Below are positions 34,790 to 43,232 of a DNA stretch of 64,000 nucleotides, one piece after another. The position numbers were made by a program, and so were the translations under genes. The first letter of the stretch is position 1, and the number at the start of each line of letters is the position of its first letter. Source of the stretch: Bacillus_AD sp047238185 (GTDB taxonomy: Bacteria; Bacillota; Bacilli; Bacillales; DSM-1321); assembly GCF_047238185.1 (NCBI RefSeq), contig NZ_JBDFMI010000001.1:2852001-2916000 (forward strand), read 5' to 3'. Under the pieces are notes generated by a model that saw nothing but the letters and a program-made list of their open reading frames with translations, did no database searches and was not told the DNA's origin.

Positions 34790-35545
34790 TTATAAGTATT
34801 CCACAAACCAATTCACCGCTTCAACCACGCCTGCATTCGGAACTGCATGCCCTGCCTTTTCATCCAAAATATAAGAAATTGGGATGTTTTTTTGATCATA
34901 TGATGGCTTAATTTTTTCATAAAATGCATATTCCGCTTGATAAGGCACTACTTTGTCATTGCCTCCGTGCCAGAACATAAGAGGTCTTTCCTTCCATTCA
35001 GCAAGCCGTTTTGTCACATCGTACGGCTCTAAGATAGCCAATTGTTGTTCAATTTGCTCTTCGGTCAACAAATCAGCTTTCATATTCTTCATCGCTTCGA
35101 CCTGTTGGTTCGCAAATTCAATATACGCCGGATTCCCCATCAAGGACACACCTGCATGGATCCATTCGTATTTTCCCATGGCTCCTAGAGTAGTTATGGC
35201 ACCCATCGAAGTGCCTATGAGCCCTATCCGTCCATCTAAGACTAAACCATCTGATACCAGACTGTCTTTAATGAAAACCAATTCTTCGATACTATTCAAA
35301 ACAATTTTCCAAAAAGAGGCGTATATATTTTTTTCTTCTGCCCGCTCTCCATGATATAAAGCATCAGGCAATATGATTCTGTATCCTTTCTCTGCCAGCA
35401 TATAGGCAAATTGAAGGTTTCTCTCCTTTATGCTATTCACTCCGTGCAGGAATATAACAAGAGGTGCCGGCTGATCCGCTAATTGCTGCTTCACTACATG
35501 CAACACAGGGATATTATGTATGCTGTCTTTTTTTATGATAACCAA
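34790..35545 (-). CDS. yitV: Alpha/beta hydrolase (YitV type esterase)
   Basis: A 251-residue serine hydrolase. The nucleophile elbow is GTSMG in LIGTSMGAITTLG (about residue 115), with a conserved FLHGVNS oxyanion strand near residue 30, an acid in FWHGGNDKVVP and His in KAGHAVPN. No signal peptide. The start is TTG at 35545, seven bases after AGGGGG. Physiological substrate unknown. The neighbourhood (yitU, yitW) matches B. subtilis. Confidence 0.88.
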   Translation of the reverse strand: MVIIKKDSIHNIPVLHVVKQQLADQPAPLVIFLHGVNSIKERNLQFAYMLAEKGYRIILPDALYHGERAEEKNIYASFWKIVLNSIEELVFIKDSLVSDGLVLDGRIGLIGTSMGAITTLGAMGKYEWIHAGVSLMGNPAYIEFANQQVEAMKNMKADLLTEEQIEQQLAILEPYDVTKRLAEWKERPLMFWHGGNDKVVPYQAEYAFYEKIKPSYDQKNIPISYILDEKAGHAVPNAGVVEAVNWFVEYL

Positions 35546-35679
35546 AACGAAGCCCCCTACATACCATTTTCTTTAGTTTTCTTACTAATGTATACTATAC
35601 CTTATAAGTTCAGGGATGGAAAAAAGATACGTCTTCCTGTACATTCAGAAGAAAAGCTTTTTCCAAAAGGAGATACATT

Positions 35680-36507
35680 ATGACAGAAAAACATTTAATT
35701 GCTCTAGATTTAGACGGAACACTGTTAAAGAACGATAAAACCATATCCTCCAAAACAAAAGCTGTACTCCATGCTTTAAAAGAACAAGGACACCAGATCA
35801 TGATAGCCACCGGCCGCCCCTACCGATCCAGCGCTTCCTATTATCAGGAACTCGGCCTGCAGACACCGATCGTCAACTTCAATGGAGCTTTTGTCCATCA
35901 TCCCCTTTCCACTAGCTGGGGAACGTACCACAGCCCATTGGATTTATCAGTGGCGAAAGATATCGTGGAAGCTTGCGAAGACTTTCCTCTCCACAATATT
36001 ATTGCGGAAGTGAGAGATGATGTTTTTTTTCATTACCATGATGAGAAAATGATCGATCTTTTCCAATTTGGAAACCCGAACATCACTTATGGCGATCTTC
36101 GCAGCTTTCTCCAGGCCTCACCGACAAGCATGCTCATCCATACAGAAGAACATGATGTACATAGCATCCGTAAACATCTGTCCGATGTTCATGCTGAAGT
36201 AATTGACCACCGCCGCTGGGCAGATCCTTTCCATGTGATCGAAATTGTCAAATCTGGTCTCAACAAGGCAGTCGGCATCCAAAAAGTAGCAGATTTTCTG
36301 GCTATTCCAAAAGATCGGATTGTTGCATTCGGTGACGAAGACAATGACCTGGAAATGCTGGAATATGCAGGGACAGGTGTAGCGATGGGAAATGGGATCG
36401 ATGCAGTGAAGAATATTGCCGATACCATAACTCTGAGCAACGAAGAAGACGGAATCGGCCTGTTTCTACAGGAAAAATTCAATATCCCCGACCGTAAACT
36501 ATCCTAA
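35680..36507 (+). CDS. yitU: HAD-family phosphatase, Cof type (YitU)
   Basis: A 275-residue HAD hydrolase of the Cof subfamily. Motif I is LDLDGTLL (nucleophile D about 11), motif II is MIATGRP, motif III the Lys in KAVGIQK and motif IV GDEDNDLEML. The cap is the C2B type. In B. subtilis YitU dephosphorylates the riboflavin precursor 5-amino-6-ribitylamino-uracil phosphate; whether this one does so is inferred from synteny. Start after AAAAGGAGA. Divergent from yitV. Confidence 0.85.
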   Translation: MTEKHLIALDLDGTLLKNDKTISSKTKAVLHALKEQGHQIMIATGRPYRSSASYYQELGLQTPIVNFNGAFVHHPLSTSWGTYHSPLDLSVAKDIVEACEDFPLHNIIAEVRDDVFFHYHDEKMIDLFQFGNPNITYGDLRSFLQASPTSMLIHTEEHDVHSIRKHLSDVHAEVIDHRRWADPFHVIEIVKSGLNKAVGIQKVADFLAIPKDRIVAFGDEDNDLEMLEYAGTGVAMGNGIDAVKNIADTITLSNEEDGIGLFLQEKFNIPDRKLS

Positions 36508-36620
36508 TGCCCTTGAGGAAAGTTCAGCAATCATTGCCAGTATCCTATGAGGTGTATCGGCTTATACTAAAAGTGCATCCATATGCGATGCCAATAGCTT
36601 AGATAGCGAGGGGTTTACTA

Positions 36621-36773
36621 ATGGGCAAAAGCACAAAATCAAAACGTTTTTTCCAGCAAAGTAAAGACGCTGTTTCCAAGCATGATGAAAAATTCCCGTA
36701 CCGCATGACCTTAGCGGAAGCAGAAGAAAGAAAATCATGCAGCTGCCATTCAGGTACGGATTGCTGCAATTAA
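36621..36773 (+). CDS. Small protein with a Cys-rich tail, unrecognised
   Basis: A 50-codon frame, MGKSTKSKRFFQQSKDAVSK..., ending CSCHSGTDCCN. A GAGGGG site sits seven bases upstream. The N-terminal half is basic, the middle has an acidic helix (MTLAEAEERK), and the tail has four Cys and one His, which could bind a metal. It has its own terminator at 36926. I do not recognise the family. It may correspond to a small gene found near yitU in other Bacilli. Confidence 0.6.
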   Translation: MGKSTKSKRFFQQSKDAVSKHDEKFPYRMTLAEAEERKSCSCHSGTDCCN

Positions 36774-36925
36774 TGCAGAGCAAATTGTAACTAGTCCGTA
36801 CTTCAGAAAGCCAAGAAAATGCTTCCCCTTCACAAGAGTTCATGGCTTCCGTTATTCAGGATGGTCTGGAGCGTGGAACATCAGGCTAAAAGAGGCACAT
36901 CAAAGCTAACAGCTTTCCCCGCAAT

Positions 36926-36962
36926 AGAACAGCCTACCTAATGGATAGGCTGTTCTTTTTTT
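36926..36962 (+). terminator. Terminator between the small Cys-tailed gene and the proS leader
   Basis: AGAACAGCCTA pairs with TAGGCTGTTCT and is followed by an eight-base T run. It ends the small gene unit just before the proS promoter. Confidence 0.9.
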
Positions 36963-36971
36963 ACCATTTAG

Positions 36972-37000
36972 TTGACATCAGCCGTACTGCACTATATAAT
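36972..37000 (+). promoter_or_regulatory. Consensus SigA promoter of proS
   Basis: TTGACA (36972-36977), 17-base spacer, TATAAT (36995-37000): a perfect consensus promoter. Strong constitutive initiation fits control by the T-box further downstream. Confidence 0.92.
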
Positions 37001-37006
37001 TCAAAA

Positions 37007-37245
37007 AAATCAATTATTCAGGAAACGTCGACGAGGATCAGTACAATGTATAAAGCCATTTCCAGAGAGAAAGCAAATCGCTGAAAGCTTTCAGTGGCCC
37101 GCATCGGAACCTGCCTCTGAGTTCTGTCCGCAAAATCGGGCAGCGGTTAATCGCCGTTAATAGATAAGAGTGTGAAGCTTGGCTTCGAAATAGGGTGGTA
37201 CCGCCGATATATCGGTCCCTATTCGATTGCCGGTTTTTTTTTTTA
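37007..37245 (+). ncRNA. T-box leader with proline specifier
   Basis: The leader has the stem I features AGAGAG (near 37065) and GCTGAAAG, the specifier region GGAA-CCT-GCCTCTGAG with CCT (proline) at 37110-37112, and the T-box sequence AGGGTGGTACCGC (37192-37204), which pairs with the uncharged tRNA end. A terminator hairpin formed by AATAGGG/CCCTATT and neighbours ends in eleven T bases at 37234-37244. Uncharged tRNA-Pro should allow read-through into proS. Confidence 0.93.
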
Positions 37246-37268
37246 CCCTATATGGATGAGGTGCAATT

Positions 37269-38699
37269 ATGGCAAAACAATTTGTGAAAGAAATTACTGC
37301 TATGGAAGACAACTTTGCCCAGTGGTATACAGATGTGGTCAAAAAAGCAGACTTAGTTGATTATTCAAGCGTCCGCGGAAGTATGATCATTCGGCCATAT
37401 GGCTATGCGATTTGGGAAAACATTAAGGATGCCCTTGATAAAAAAATCAAGGATACTGGCCATGAAAATGTGTATATGCCACTGTTCATACCTGAGAGCC
37501 TTCTGCAGAAGGAGAAAGACCATATCGAAGGTTTCGCTCCGGAAGTTGCCTGGGTGACTCATGGGGGAGAAGAAAAATTAGCAGAGCGGCTTTGTGTACG
37601 CCCTACTTCAGAAGTTCTTTTCGGTGAACACTATAAAAACATCATCCATTCCTATCGCGACCTCCCAAAATTGTACAATCAATGGGCAAACGTAGTCCGC
37701 TGGGAAAAGACAACACGCCCTTTCTTACGAACATTGGAGTTTCTTTGGCAGGAAGGGCATACATGCCACGAAACCGATGAAGATGCACAAGAAGAAACGG
37801 TCAAAATGCTCGAAGTCTATGCATCCATGTGTGAAGATGTCCTCGCAATTCCTGTAATCAAAGGAAAAAAAACGGACAAAGAAAAATTTGCGGGCGCCAA
37901 ATATACGTATACGATTGAGAGTCTTATGCATGACGGAAAAGCCCTGCAATCAGCTACTTCACACCATCTCGGGAACGGATTTGCCAAAGCGTTCGGCATC
38001 CAATTTACAGACCGGGACGGACAATTGCAATATGTCCAGCAAACTTCCTGGGGATTCACTACCCGTATCATCGGAGCTATGATCATGGTGCATGGAGATG
38101 ATAGAGGCTTGGTTGTACCGCCACGCATTGCCCCTACACAGCTCATGATCATCCCGATTGCCCAGCATAAAGAAGGCGTTCTGGATTTTGCCTATGACCT
38201 CCATGAAAGATTGAAAAAATCGTACCGTACAGGCATTGATGCCAGTGACAAGAAACCAGGATGGAAATTCAACGAATATGAAATGAAGGGAATTCCATTG
38301 CGCCTGGAAATCGGGCCGCGGGACATAGAATCCAATCAGGCTGTGCTGGTTAGAAGGGATACAGGCGAAAAACAAACAATTAATTTATCCGATATGGAAT
38401 CAACCATCGAAAAAACACTGGAAGATATCCAAAAAAACCTTTATCAGAAAGCAAAAAAACATCGCGACAATAAAACAAATGCCGCAGAAAATATAGAGGG
38501 CATGAAACAAATCCTTGATGAGAAAACCGGCTTCATCAAAGCTCTATGGTGCGGCAGCAAAGAATGTGAAGAAGAGATAAAAGAAAAAACAGGTGCAACT
38601 TCCCGCTGCATTCCTTTCGACGAACAAGCGAAGCCAGGAAAATGCGTATGCTGCCAAAAAACCGCCGAAATCCTAGTATACTGGGCAAAAGCTTATTAA
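37269..38699 (+). CDS. proS: Prolyl-tRNA synthetase, archaeal/eukaryal type
   Basis: Charges tRNA-Pro. At 476 residues it is the short class II form without the bacterial editing insertion. Motif 2 is around VVRWEKTTRPFLRTLEFLWQEGHT, proline binding TTRP and HH region SATSHHLGNG. The C-terminal extension carries a Cys set (LWCGSKECEEE and GKCVCC) of the zinc-binding domain of this subtype, ending in a conserved Tyr. Other Bacilli with this form usually also have a bacterial-type ProS elsewhere, so this may be the inducible second copy. Confidence 0.95.
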   Translation: MAKQFVKEITAMEDNFAQWYTDVVKKADLVDYSSVRGSMIIRPYGYAIWENIKDALDKKIKDTGHENVYMPLFIPESLLQKEKDHIEGFAPEVAWVTHGGEEKLAERLCVRPTSEVLFGEHYKNIIHSYRDLPKLYNQWANVVRWEKTTRPFLRTLEFLWQEGHTCHETDEDAQEETVKMLEVYASMCEDVLAIPVIKGKKTDKEKFAGAKYTYTIESLMHDGKALQSATSHHLGNGFAKAFGIQFTDRDGQLQYVQQTSWGFTTRIIGAMIMVHGDDRGLVVPPRIAPTQLMIIPIAQHKEGVLDFAYDLHERLKKSYRTGIDASDKKPGWKFNEYEMKGIPLRLEIGPRDIESNQAVLVRRDTGEKQTINLSDMESTIEKTLEDIQKNLYQKAKKHRDNKTNAAENIEGMKQILDEKTGFIKALWCGSKECEEEIKEKTGATSRCIPFDEQAKPGKCVCCQKTAEILVYWAKAY

Positions 38700-38701
38700 T
38701 A

Positions 38702-38760
38702 CAAAAGCGGACGGGACCGTTTATCCCCGACCAGCTTAAGGCGGGACTCTCTTAAAAAGG
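38702..38760. repeat. Partial intergenic repeat (same family as 16413)
   Basis: Carries AAAAGCGGACGGGACCG, then TATCCCCGACCAGCTTAAG, recognisable as a degenerate 5' half of the repeat at 16413-16534. The 3' half is absent. It lies between proS and the yitT-like gene. Confidence 0.6.
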
Positions 38761-38763
38761 CAA

Positions 38764-38811
38764 AAAAAATAGGCCGGAGGGATCCACTTTTCATTTGGAA
38801 CCCTCCAAGCT
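38764..38811 (-). terminator. Terminator after the YitT-family gene
   Basis: Minus strand: GGAGGGTTCCA pairs with TGGATCCCTCC, followed by a T run. Confidence 0.85.
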
Positions 38812-38816
38812 TATTT

Positions 38817-39662
38817 CTAATCTTTCCGAAAAAAGCCTACTACATTGGTCGTCTCTACAATGTTTACAAAGGCCTTCGGATCGACTTCCTGTATGATATG
38901 TTCAAGGTCATACAGCTCATATCGTGTAATAACCATCATCATCATCTCTTTTTCTTCACCCGTAAATGCCCCTTTAGCCGGCAGCATTGTAATACCGCGT
39001 ACCAACTTTGCATGAATAGCATTCTTCAATTCCACAGATTTCTTCGTAATGATAAATACAGTCAGCTTTTCATGCCGGGTATGGATTGCATCAACTACAC
39101 GGGTAGATGCATATAATGCTACAAGGGTATACAACGATTTCTCTGCTCCATACAAATAACCAGCACATAAGATGATCGCTCCGTTCATAGCAAACAAATA
39201 TGTACCGATTGGTTTATCCTTCACCCTAGACAGAAGCATGGCTACAATATCCATCCCCCCGGTGGATGCACCGAATTTCAAAGTAAAACCGACACCCACA
39301 GCACCGATAACCCCGCCAAAGACAGCATTCAGGATGATATCTGGGGATAATTCCTTAACAGGAAGGATTTCCAAAAATAACGTTAATAGTGCGACACTCA
39401 AAAAGCTATATAAAGTAAAGGACTTCCCGACCTTTTTCCAAGCAATAACCGTAATGGGGACGTTTAAAAGAAATAATAGCACCCCTGTCGATATGGAAAA
39501 AGGAGCATGAAAGTAATCAAGCATCCCCGATATTAACTGCGCCAATCCTGCGAATCCACTTGCATACACATTGGCGGGGATCAAGAAAAAATTCAGAGCA
39601 ATCGCATTTAAGAATGCCCCAATGATGACAATAATGATTTTTTTTGCTTCAGCTACATACAA
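38817..39662 (-). CDS. yitT: YitT-family membrane protein
   Basis: A 281-residue protein with about five membrane segments in the first 180 residues (the YitT/DUF161 domain) and a cytoplasmic C-terminal DUF2179 domain (about 220-278, RGITMLPAKGAFTGEEKEMMMMVITRYEL). Members are common in Firmicutes in several copies; function is unknown, transport is suspected. It is divergent from the degV gene as yitT is from yitS in B. subtilis. Confidence 0.88.
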   Translation of the reverse strand: MYVAEAKKIIIVIIGAFLNAIALNFFLIPANVYASGFAGLAQLISGMLDYFHAPFSISTGVLLFLLNVPITVIAWKKVGKSFTLYSFLSVALLTLFLEILPVKELSPDIILNAVFGGVIGAVGVGFTLKFGASTGGMDIVAMLLSRVKDKPIGTYLFAMNGAIILCAGYLYGAEKSLYTLVALYASTRVVDAIHTRHEKLTVFIITKKSVELKNAIHAKLVRGITMLPAKGAFTGEEKEMMMMVITRYELYDLEHIIQEVDPKAFVNIVETTNVVGFFRKD

Positions 39663-39814
39663 CTTTGGATTCCCTCCATTAAACCAATTATTATTTACCC
39701 ACTGTTTACCACTATACTCTTTTTTTGAAAATCAAAACACCCTATTTCCCTATTATTATCCCCAATGATAAACTATATAGTGAAATCATAGAAATTATAT
39801 AAGAAGGTGATATT

Positions 39815-40678
39815 GTGAGTATACATATTATAGCCGATAGTGCTTGTGATTTGCCTCTATCATATTTTACTGAACACGATGTTACTTTTTTCCCTCTTAA
39901 TGTCCAATTGGACGGAAAAGACTATCAGGATGGACTAACTATCGAGAGCAAAACAGTATATGATGCAATGAGAAATGGCAAAGCGCCGAAAACATCCCAG
40001 GTTTCCCCCGAGTTATTCCTGGAAAAATTTTCTGAATTCGCCCAAAAGAAAGAATCCGGTATTTACATCGCATTCTCATCCGGCCTTTCAGGGACCTATC
40101 AAACAGCTGTCATGATTAGAGACCAGGTCAAAGAAGAGTATCCCGACCTTGACTTGGAGATCGTAGACACTAAATGCGCTTCACTTGGTTATGGTTTAGT
40201 TGTTGAAAAAGCAGTGGAACTGGCAAAGGCCGGCGCAACTAAACAAGAACTGATGGAAGACATTCTTTTCAACAGCGAACATATGGAGCACCTGTTCACT
40301 GTCGGAAATCTCGAATATCTTGCACGCGGAGGAAGAATCTCCAGAACGTCCGCCTTTGTAGGGGGATTATTGAATATTCGTCCGCTATTGCATGTAGACG
40401 ACGGAAAGCTAATACCTCTCGAAAAAATACGCGGTAAAAAGAAGCTGGTCCATCGTACGTTGGAAATGATGAGAGAGAGAGGCGTCAATTTAGATAAGCA
40501 AAAGATCGGCATCAGCCATGGAGATGATATGGACAGCGCTTTGGAATGGAAGAAAGCCATCCAAGAAGAATTCGGAACTACTTCATTCCAAATTGAAATG
40601 GTTGGGGCAACTGTAGGTGCCCATTCAGGGCCTGGCACAATCGCCATCTTCTTTCTAAACAAGGAAAGAAACAAGTGA
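39815..40678 (+). CDS. yitS: DegV-family fatty-acid-binding protein (YitS type)
   Basis: A 287-residue DegV protein. Family members bind a fatty acid and can act as FakB, presenting it to the FakA kinase. Start is GTG at 39815 after AAGAAGGTGA. Motifs: ADSACDLP at the N-terminus, SSGLSGTYQ near 88, the RGGRISR loop near 167 and VGAHSGPGTIAIFF near the end. Adjacent divergent yitT supports the yitS assignment. Confidence 0.88.
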   Translation: MSIHIIADSACDLPLSYFTEHDVTFFPLNVQLDGKDYQDGLTIESKTVYDAMRNGKAPKTSQVSPELFLEKFSEFAQKKESGIYIAFSSGLSGTYQTAVMIRDQVKEEYPDLDLEIVDTKCASLGYGLVVEKAVELAKAGATKQELMEDILFNSEHMEHLFTVGNLEYLARGGRISRTSAFVGGLLNIRPLLHVDDGKLIPLEKIRGKKKLVHRTLEMMRERGVNLDKQKIGISHGDDMDSALEWKKAIQEEFGTTSFQIEMVGATVGAHSGPGTIAIFFLNKERNK

Positions 40679-40691
40679 TAGATCTGACTAG

Positions 40692-40717
40692 AGTGCGTTC
40701 TGTAGAACGCACTTTTT
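40692..40717 (+). terminator. Terminator after degV
   Basis: AGTGCGTTC and GAACGCACT around a four-base loop, followed by TTTTT. Confidence 0.9.
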
Positions 40718-40881
40718 GTATGGACAAATTTTGGCAAGCTTTAAATGGATGTTTATTTTCCTCTTGAGAATGGTAAATCAAGAACATAACACTTATATAC
40801 ACGTTCGATATATGGCTTTAGTGCGCACTAAGACGATATTCGATGATAATGATATGAAAGAAAAGGGAGTTGCTTTATTCA

Positions 40882-41742
40882 ATGAGCGAAAAAAATCCAA
40901 TACCAAATACGTTACAGCAAAACCGGCAACCAGGCATTCAATCTGAAATGGATCCCCAACCAGAGGTGGTTCGCCCCAATTATAAAGGAAGTGGAAAATT
41001 AAAAGGAAAAACAGCCCTTATTACTGGAGGCGACAGCGGCATCGGCCGTTCAGTGGCCGTCTATTTCGCAAAAGAAGGCGCAGATATCTTTTTCCTATAC
41101 TTGGATGAAGAAAATGACGCCAAGGAAACCAAAAATCTGGTTGAAAAAGAAGGCGTTTCTTGCAGTTGCCTTGCAGGCGACGTAGGGGATGAAAAGTTCT
41201 GCCAAAAAGCAGTCGATGAAGTGATTAATAAATACGGAAAGCTGGACATACTTGTAAATAATGCCGGTGAACAGCATGTACAAAAATCTTTCCTTGATAT
41301 TACATCCGAACAAATGGAAAAAACATTCCGCACCAACTTTTTCGGGTATTTCTATATGGCCAAGGCTGCCCTTCCACATATGAAGAATGGCGCTGCCATC
41401 ATTAATACGACGTCCGTGACAGCCTATGAAGGCCATCCTGAGTTAATTGACTATTCATCCACAAAAGGAGCCATTGTTTCTTTCACAAGAGCTCTTTCCA
41501 ATAATATTGCCGGCGAAGGAATCCGCGTAAACGCTGTAGCTCCAGGCCCAATCTGGACACCGCTTATTCCTTCAACATTCCCTGCCGAACAAGTGAAACA
41601 GCACGGCGGCAATACACCGATTGGAAGAAGAGGGCAGCCATCTGAATTAGGTGCAGCCTACGTGTATTTAGCCAGCGACGATTCATCCTATGTCAGCGGA
41701 CAAGTAATCCATATTAACGGAGGACAAGTCGTCAACGGTTGA
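40882..41742 (+). CDS. Short-chain dehydrogenase/reductase (general-stress type, YhdF/YdaD-like)
   Basis: About 286 residues from ATG 40882; the frame opens at TTG 40870. It has the N-terminal extension of this subgroup (PNTLQQNRQPGIQSEMDPQP...), then the Rossmann motif TGGDSGIGR (about 52-60), NNAGEQH (about 131), and the catalytic Ser...YSSTKG with Tyr and Lys. NAD(P)-dependent oxidoreductase; the substrate is unknown, and related Bacillus proteins are SigB-controlled. A weak SigB-like pair precedes it (see findings). Confidence 0.88.
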   Translation: MSEKNPIPNTLQQNRQPGIQSEMDPQPEVVRPNYKGSGKLKGKTALITGGDSGIGRSVAVYFAKEGADIFFLYLDEENDAKETKNLVEKEGVSCSCLAGDVGDEKFCQKAVDEVINKYGKLDILVNNAGEQHVQKSFLDITSEQMEKTFRTNFFGYFYMAKAALPHMKNGAAIINTTSVTAYEGHPELIDYSSTKGAIVSFTRALSNNIAGEGIRVNAVAPGPIWTPLIPSTFPAEQVKQHGGNTPIGRRGQPSELGAAYVYLASDDSSYVSGQVIHINGGQVVNG

Positions 41743-41766
41743 CCATTCCCCAATTGCTTATTGCAT

Positions 41767-41848
41767 AAAAAAACGGCCCATTTATGAACTGAACCCCAAT
41801 TGTTAGACTCAACAATTGGAGGTGCAGTTCATTTACAGGCCGTTTTTT
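41767..41848. terminator. Bidirectional terminator containing a long inner palindrome
   Basis: The outer stem AAAAAACGGCC/GGCCGTTTTTT encloses an inner hairpin: GAACTG, CCAATTGTT and their complements AACAATTGG and CAGTTC. The unit is about 82 bases and can act for both the SDR gene and the LacI-type gene. The inner part looks like paired insertion-sequence termini (see findings). Confidence 0.8.
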
Positions 41849-42887
41849 ATATCATTGTTGGTTCGGCCGAGCAGACCATGCAGGACTCTCTTTCGACTAA
41901 ACGAAATGGCAAAATGATCCGCTTTTTTGGTTCCTTTGGATTTTCAATATGCTGGATAAGACTTTTAGCGGCCTGATAACCTAAATCATAAATGCCAATG
42001 TCTACTGAAGTAAGCGGCGGATTAGCCAATTCAGCGAATAAAACGTTATTGAAGCTGACAATGCTCATCTCCTCAGGTACAGAAATATGGCGTTCCTTCA
42101 ATACATTCAAGACACCCATTGCCACTAGATCATCGGTCACGATCAATGCAGTAGGCGGCTCCACCAACTGAAGAAGGGCTGCCACTGCTTGTTTGCCTCC
42201 CATTTCAAGAAACTCGCTTTCAACCTCCATATCCGTCGAGTAATCAACTCCCGCTTCTTCCAATGCTTTCCGGTAACCTAGCTTTCTATCCAATGTAACT
42301 ACATATTGAGGGTCCCCTCCGATAAAACCGATCCTTTGGTGCCCTTTCCCTAAAAGATACTCTGTTGCTTCTTTGGCCGCGCGGAAATTATTATTATCGA
42401 CATGTGTAATTTCCTCGCCTCCATCGTAGGGCTTTCCAATGATGACAAATGGAAAATTGCGCTCTTTCAAATAACAGATGATCGGGTCATCGATTTTCGA
42501 ATAGAGCAAAATAATGCCATCCACCCTCCTTCCCTGAACCATCTCAACAACTGCCTGCAGGTTTTCCTCATCCGTTTTTCCTGTATTCATCTGAATAGAA
42601 TAGCATTTCTCATGGGCGGCTTCTCCCAGTCCCCTTAAAACGGTCGAAAAAAATGGATTTTGAAAATATATGTCGGTCGATGCCGGCAATACCAAACCGA
42701 TCACTTGAGTAGACTGGTTCGCTAAGCTGCGGGCGATAAAATTAGGGTGATATCCTAGTTCTTTCATCGCCTCTCTTACACGCTCTTTCGTACTTTGACT
42801 GATTTTAGCATGATCAGCGATCACTCTTGAAACAGTGGAAGGAGCAACGTTTGCCAGTTTTGCAACATCCTTAATTGTAATAGTCAT
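41847..42887 (-). CDS. LacI-family transcriptional repressor of the adjacent glucan cluster (MalR-like)
   Basis: A 346-residue regulator beginning at ATG 42887. The N-terminal helix-turn-helix is typical (IKDVAKLANVAPSTVSRVIADH) with the hinge helix ARSLANQST, followed by a periplasmic-binding-like sensor domain. It lies downstream of the alpha-glucosidase and amylase-like genes on the same strand. Two 14-base palindromes in their promoter region are probable binding sites. The inducer is likely maltose or maltodextrin, by context only. It probably has its own promoter in the 42.9-43.0 kb gap. Confidence 0.88.
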   Translation of the reverse strand: MTITIKDVAKLANVAPSTVSRVIADHAKISQSTKERVREAMKELGYHPNFIARSLANQSTQVIGLVLPASTDIYFQNPFFSTVLRGLGEAAHEKCYSIQMNTGKTDEENLQAVVEMVQGRRVDGIILLYSKIDDPIICYLKERNFPFVIIGKPYDGGEEITHVDNNNFRAAKEATEYLLGKGHQRIGFIGGDPQYVVTLDRKLGYRKALEEAGVDYSTDMEVESEFLEMGGKQAVAALLQLVEPPTALIVTDDLVAMGVLNVLKERHISVPEEMSIVSFNNVLFAELANPPLTSVDIGIYDLGYQAAKSLIQHIENPKEPKKRIILPFRLVERESCMVCSAEPTMI

Positions 42888-43232
42888 ATGGCCTTCCCCA
42901 CTTTCGTTAAGCATTTTAGATGAATGAACCCCTTCGTAATGTGGGCCACTACCCCTTTAACTGCTATATTAATATCATTTATAAGAATAACTTCTCTTCT
43001 ATTATAAAACGTATGAAAGCGGTTGACTAATATTAAATAGAAAATTCAATTAATTTTATTTTCGGCATATGATGTTTGGTTTAACGTTTTATCACTTGCC
43101 ATACAGTTTAATTTAAGCAACAAATAGAAAAAAGGCCATGGAACTCGCCTTATTAAAATCATGTCCATTCCATTTTTCTTTTGCATTTTTACACTATATT
43201 AGTCTAATAGACCACTTGTTTTTTCTATCCTT
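42888..43232. other. AT-rich gap between the regulator and the broken gene
   Basis: About 345 bases that should hold the regulator's promoter. ATGAAAGCGGTTGACT (43012-43027) is a poor cre-like match. I see no gene. Confidence 0.4.

Noticed and set aside
43012..43027. Possible cre site before the LacI-type regulator
   Set aside because: At least three mismatches to the CcpA consensus, including the central region.
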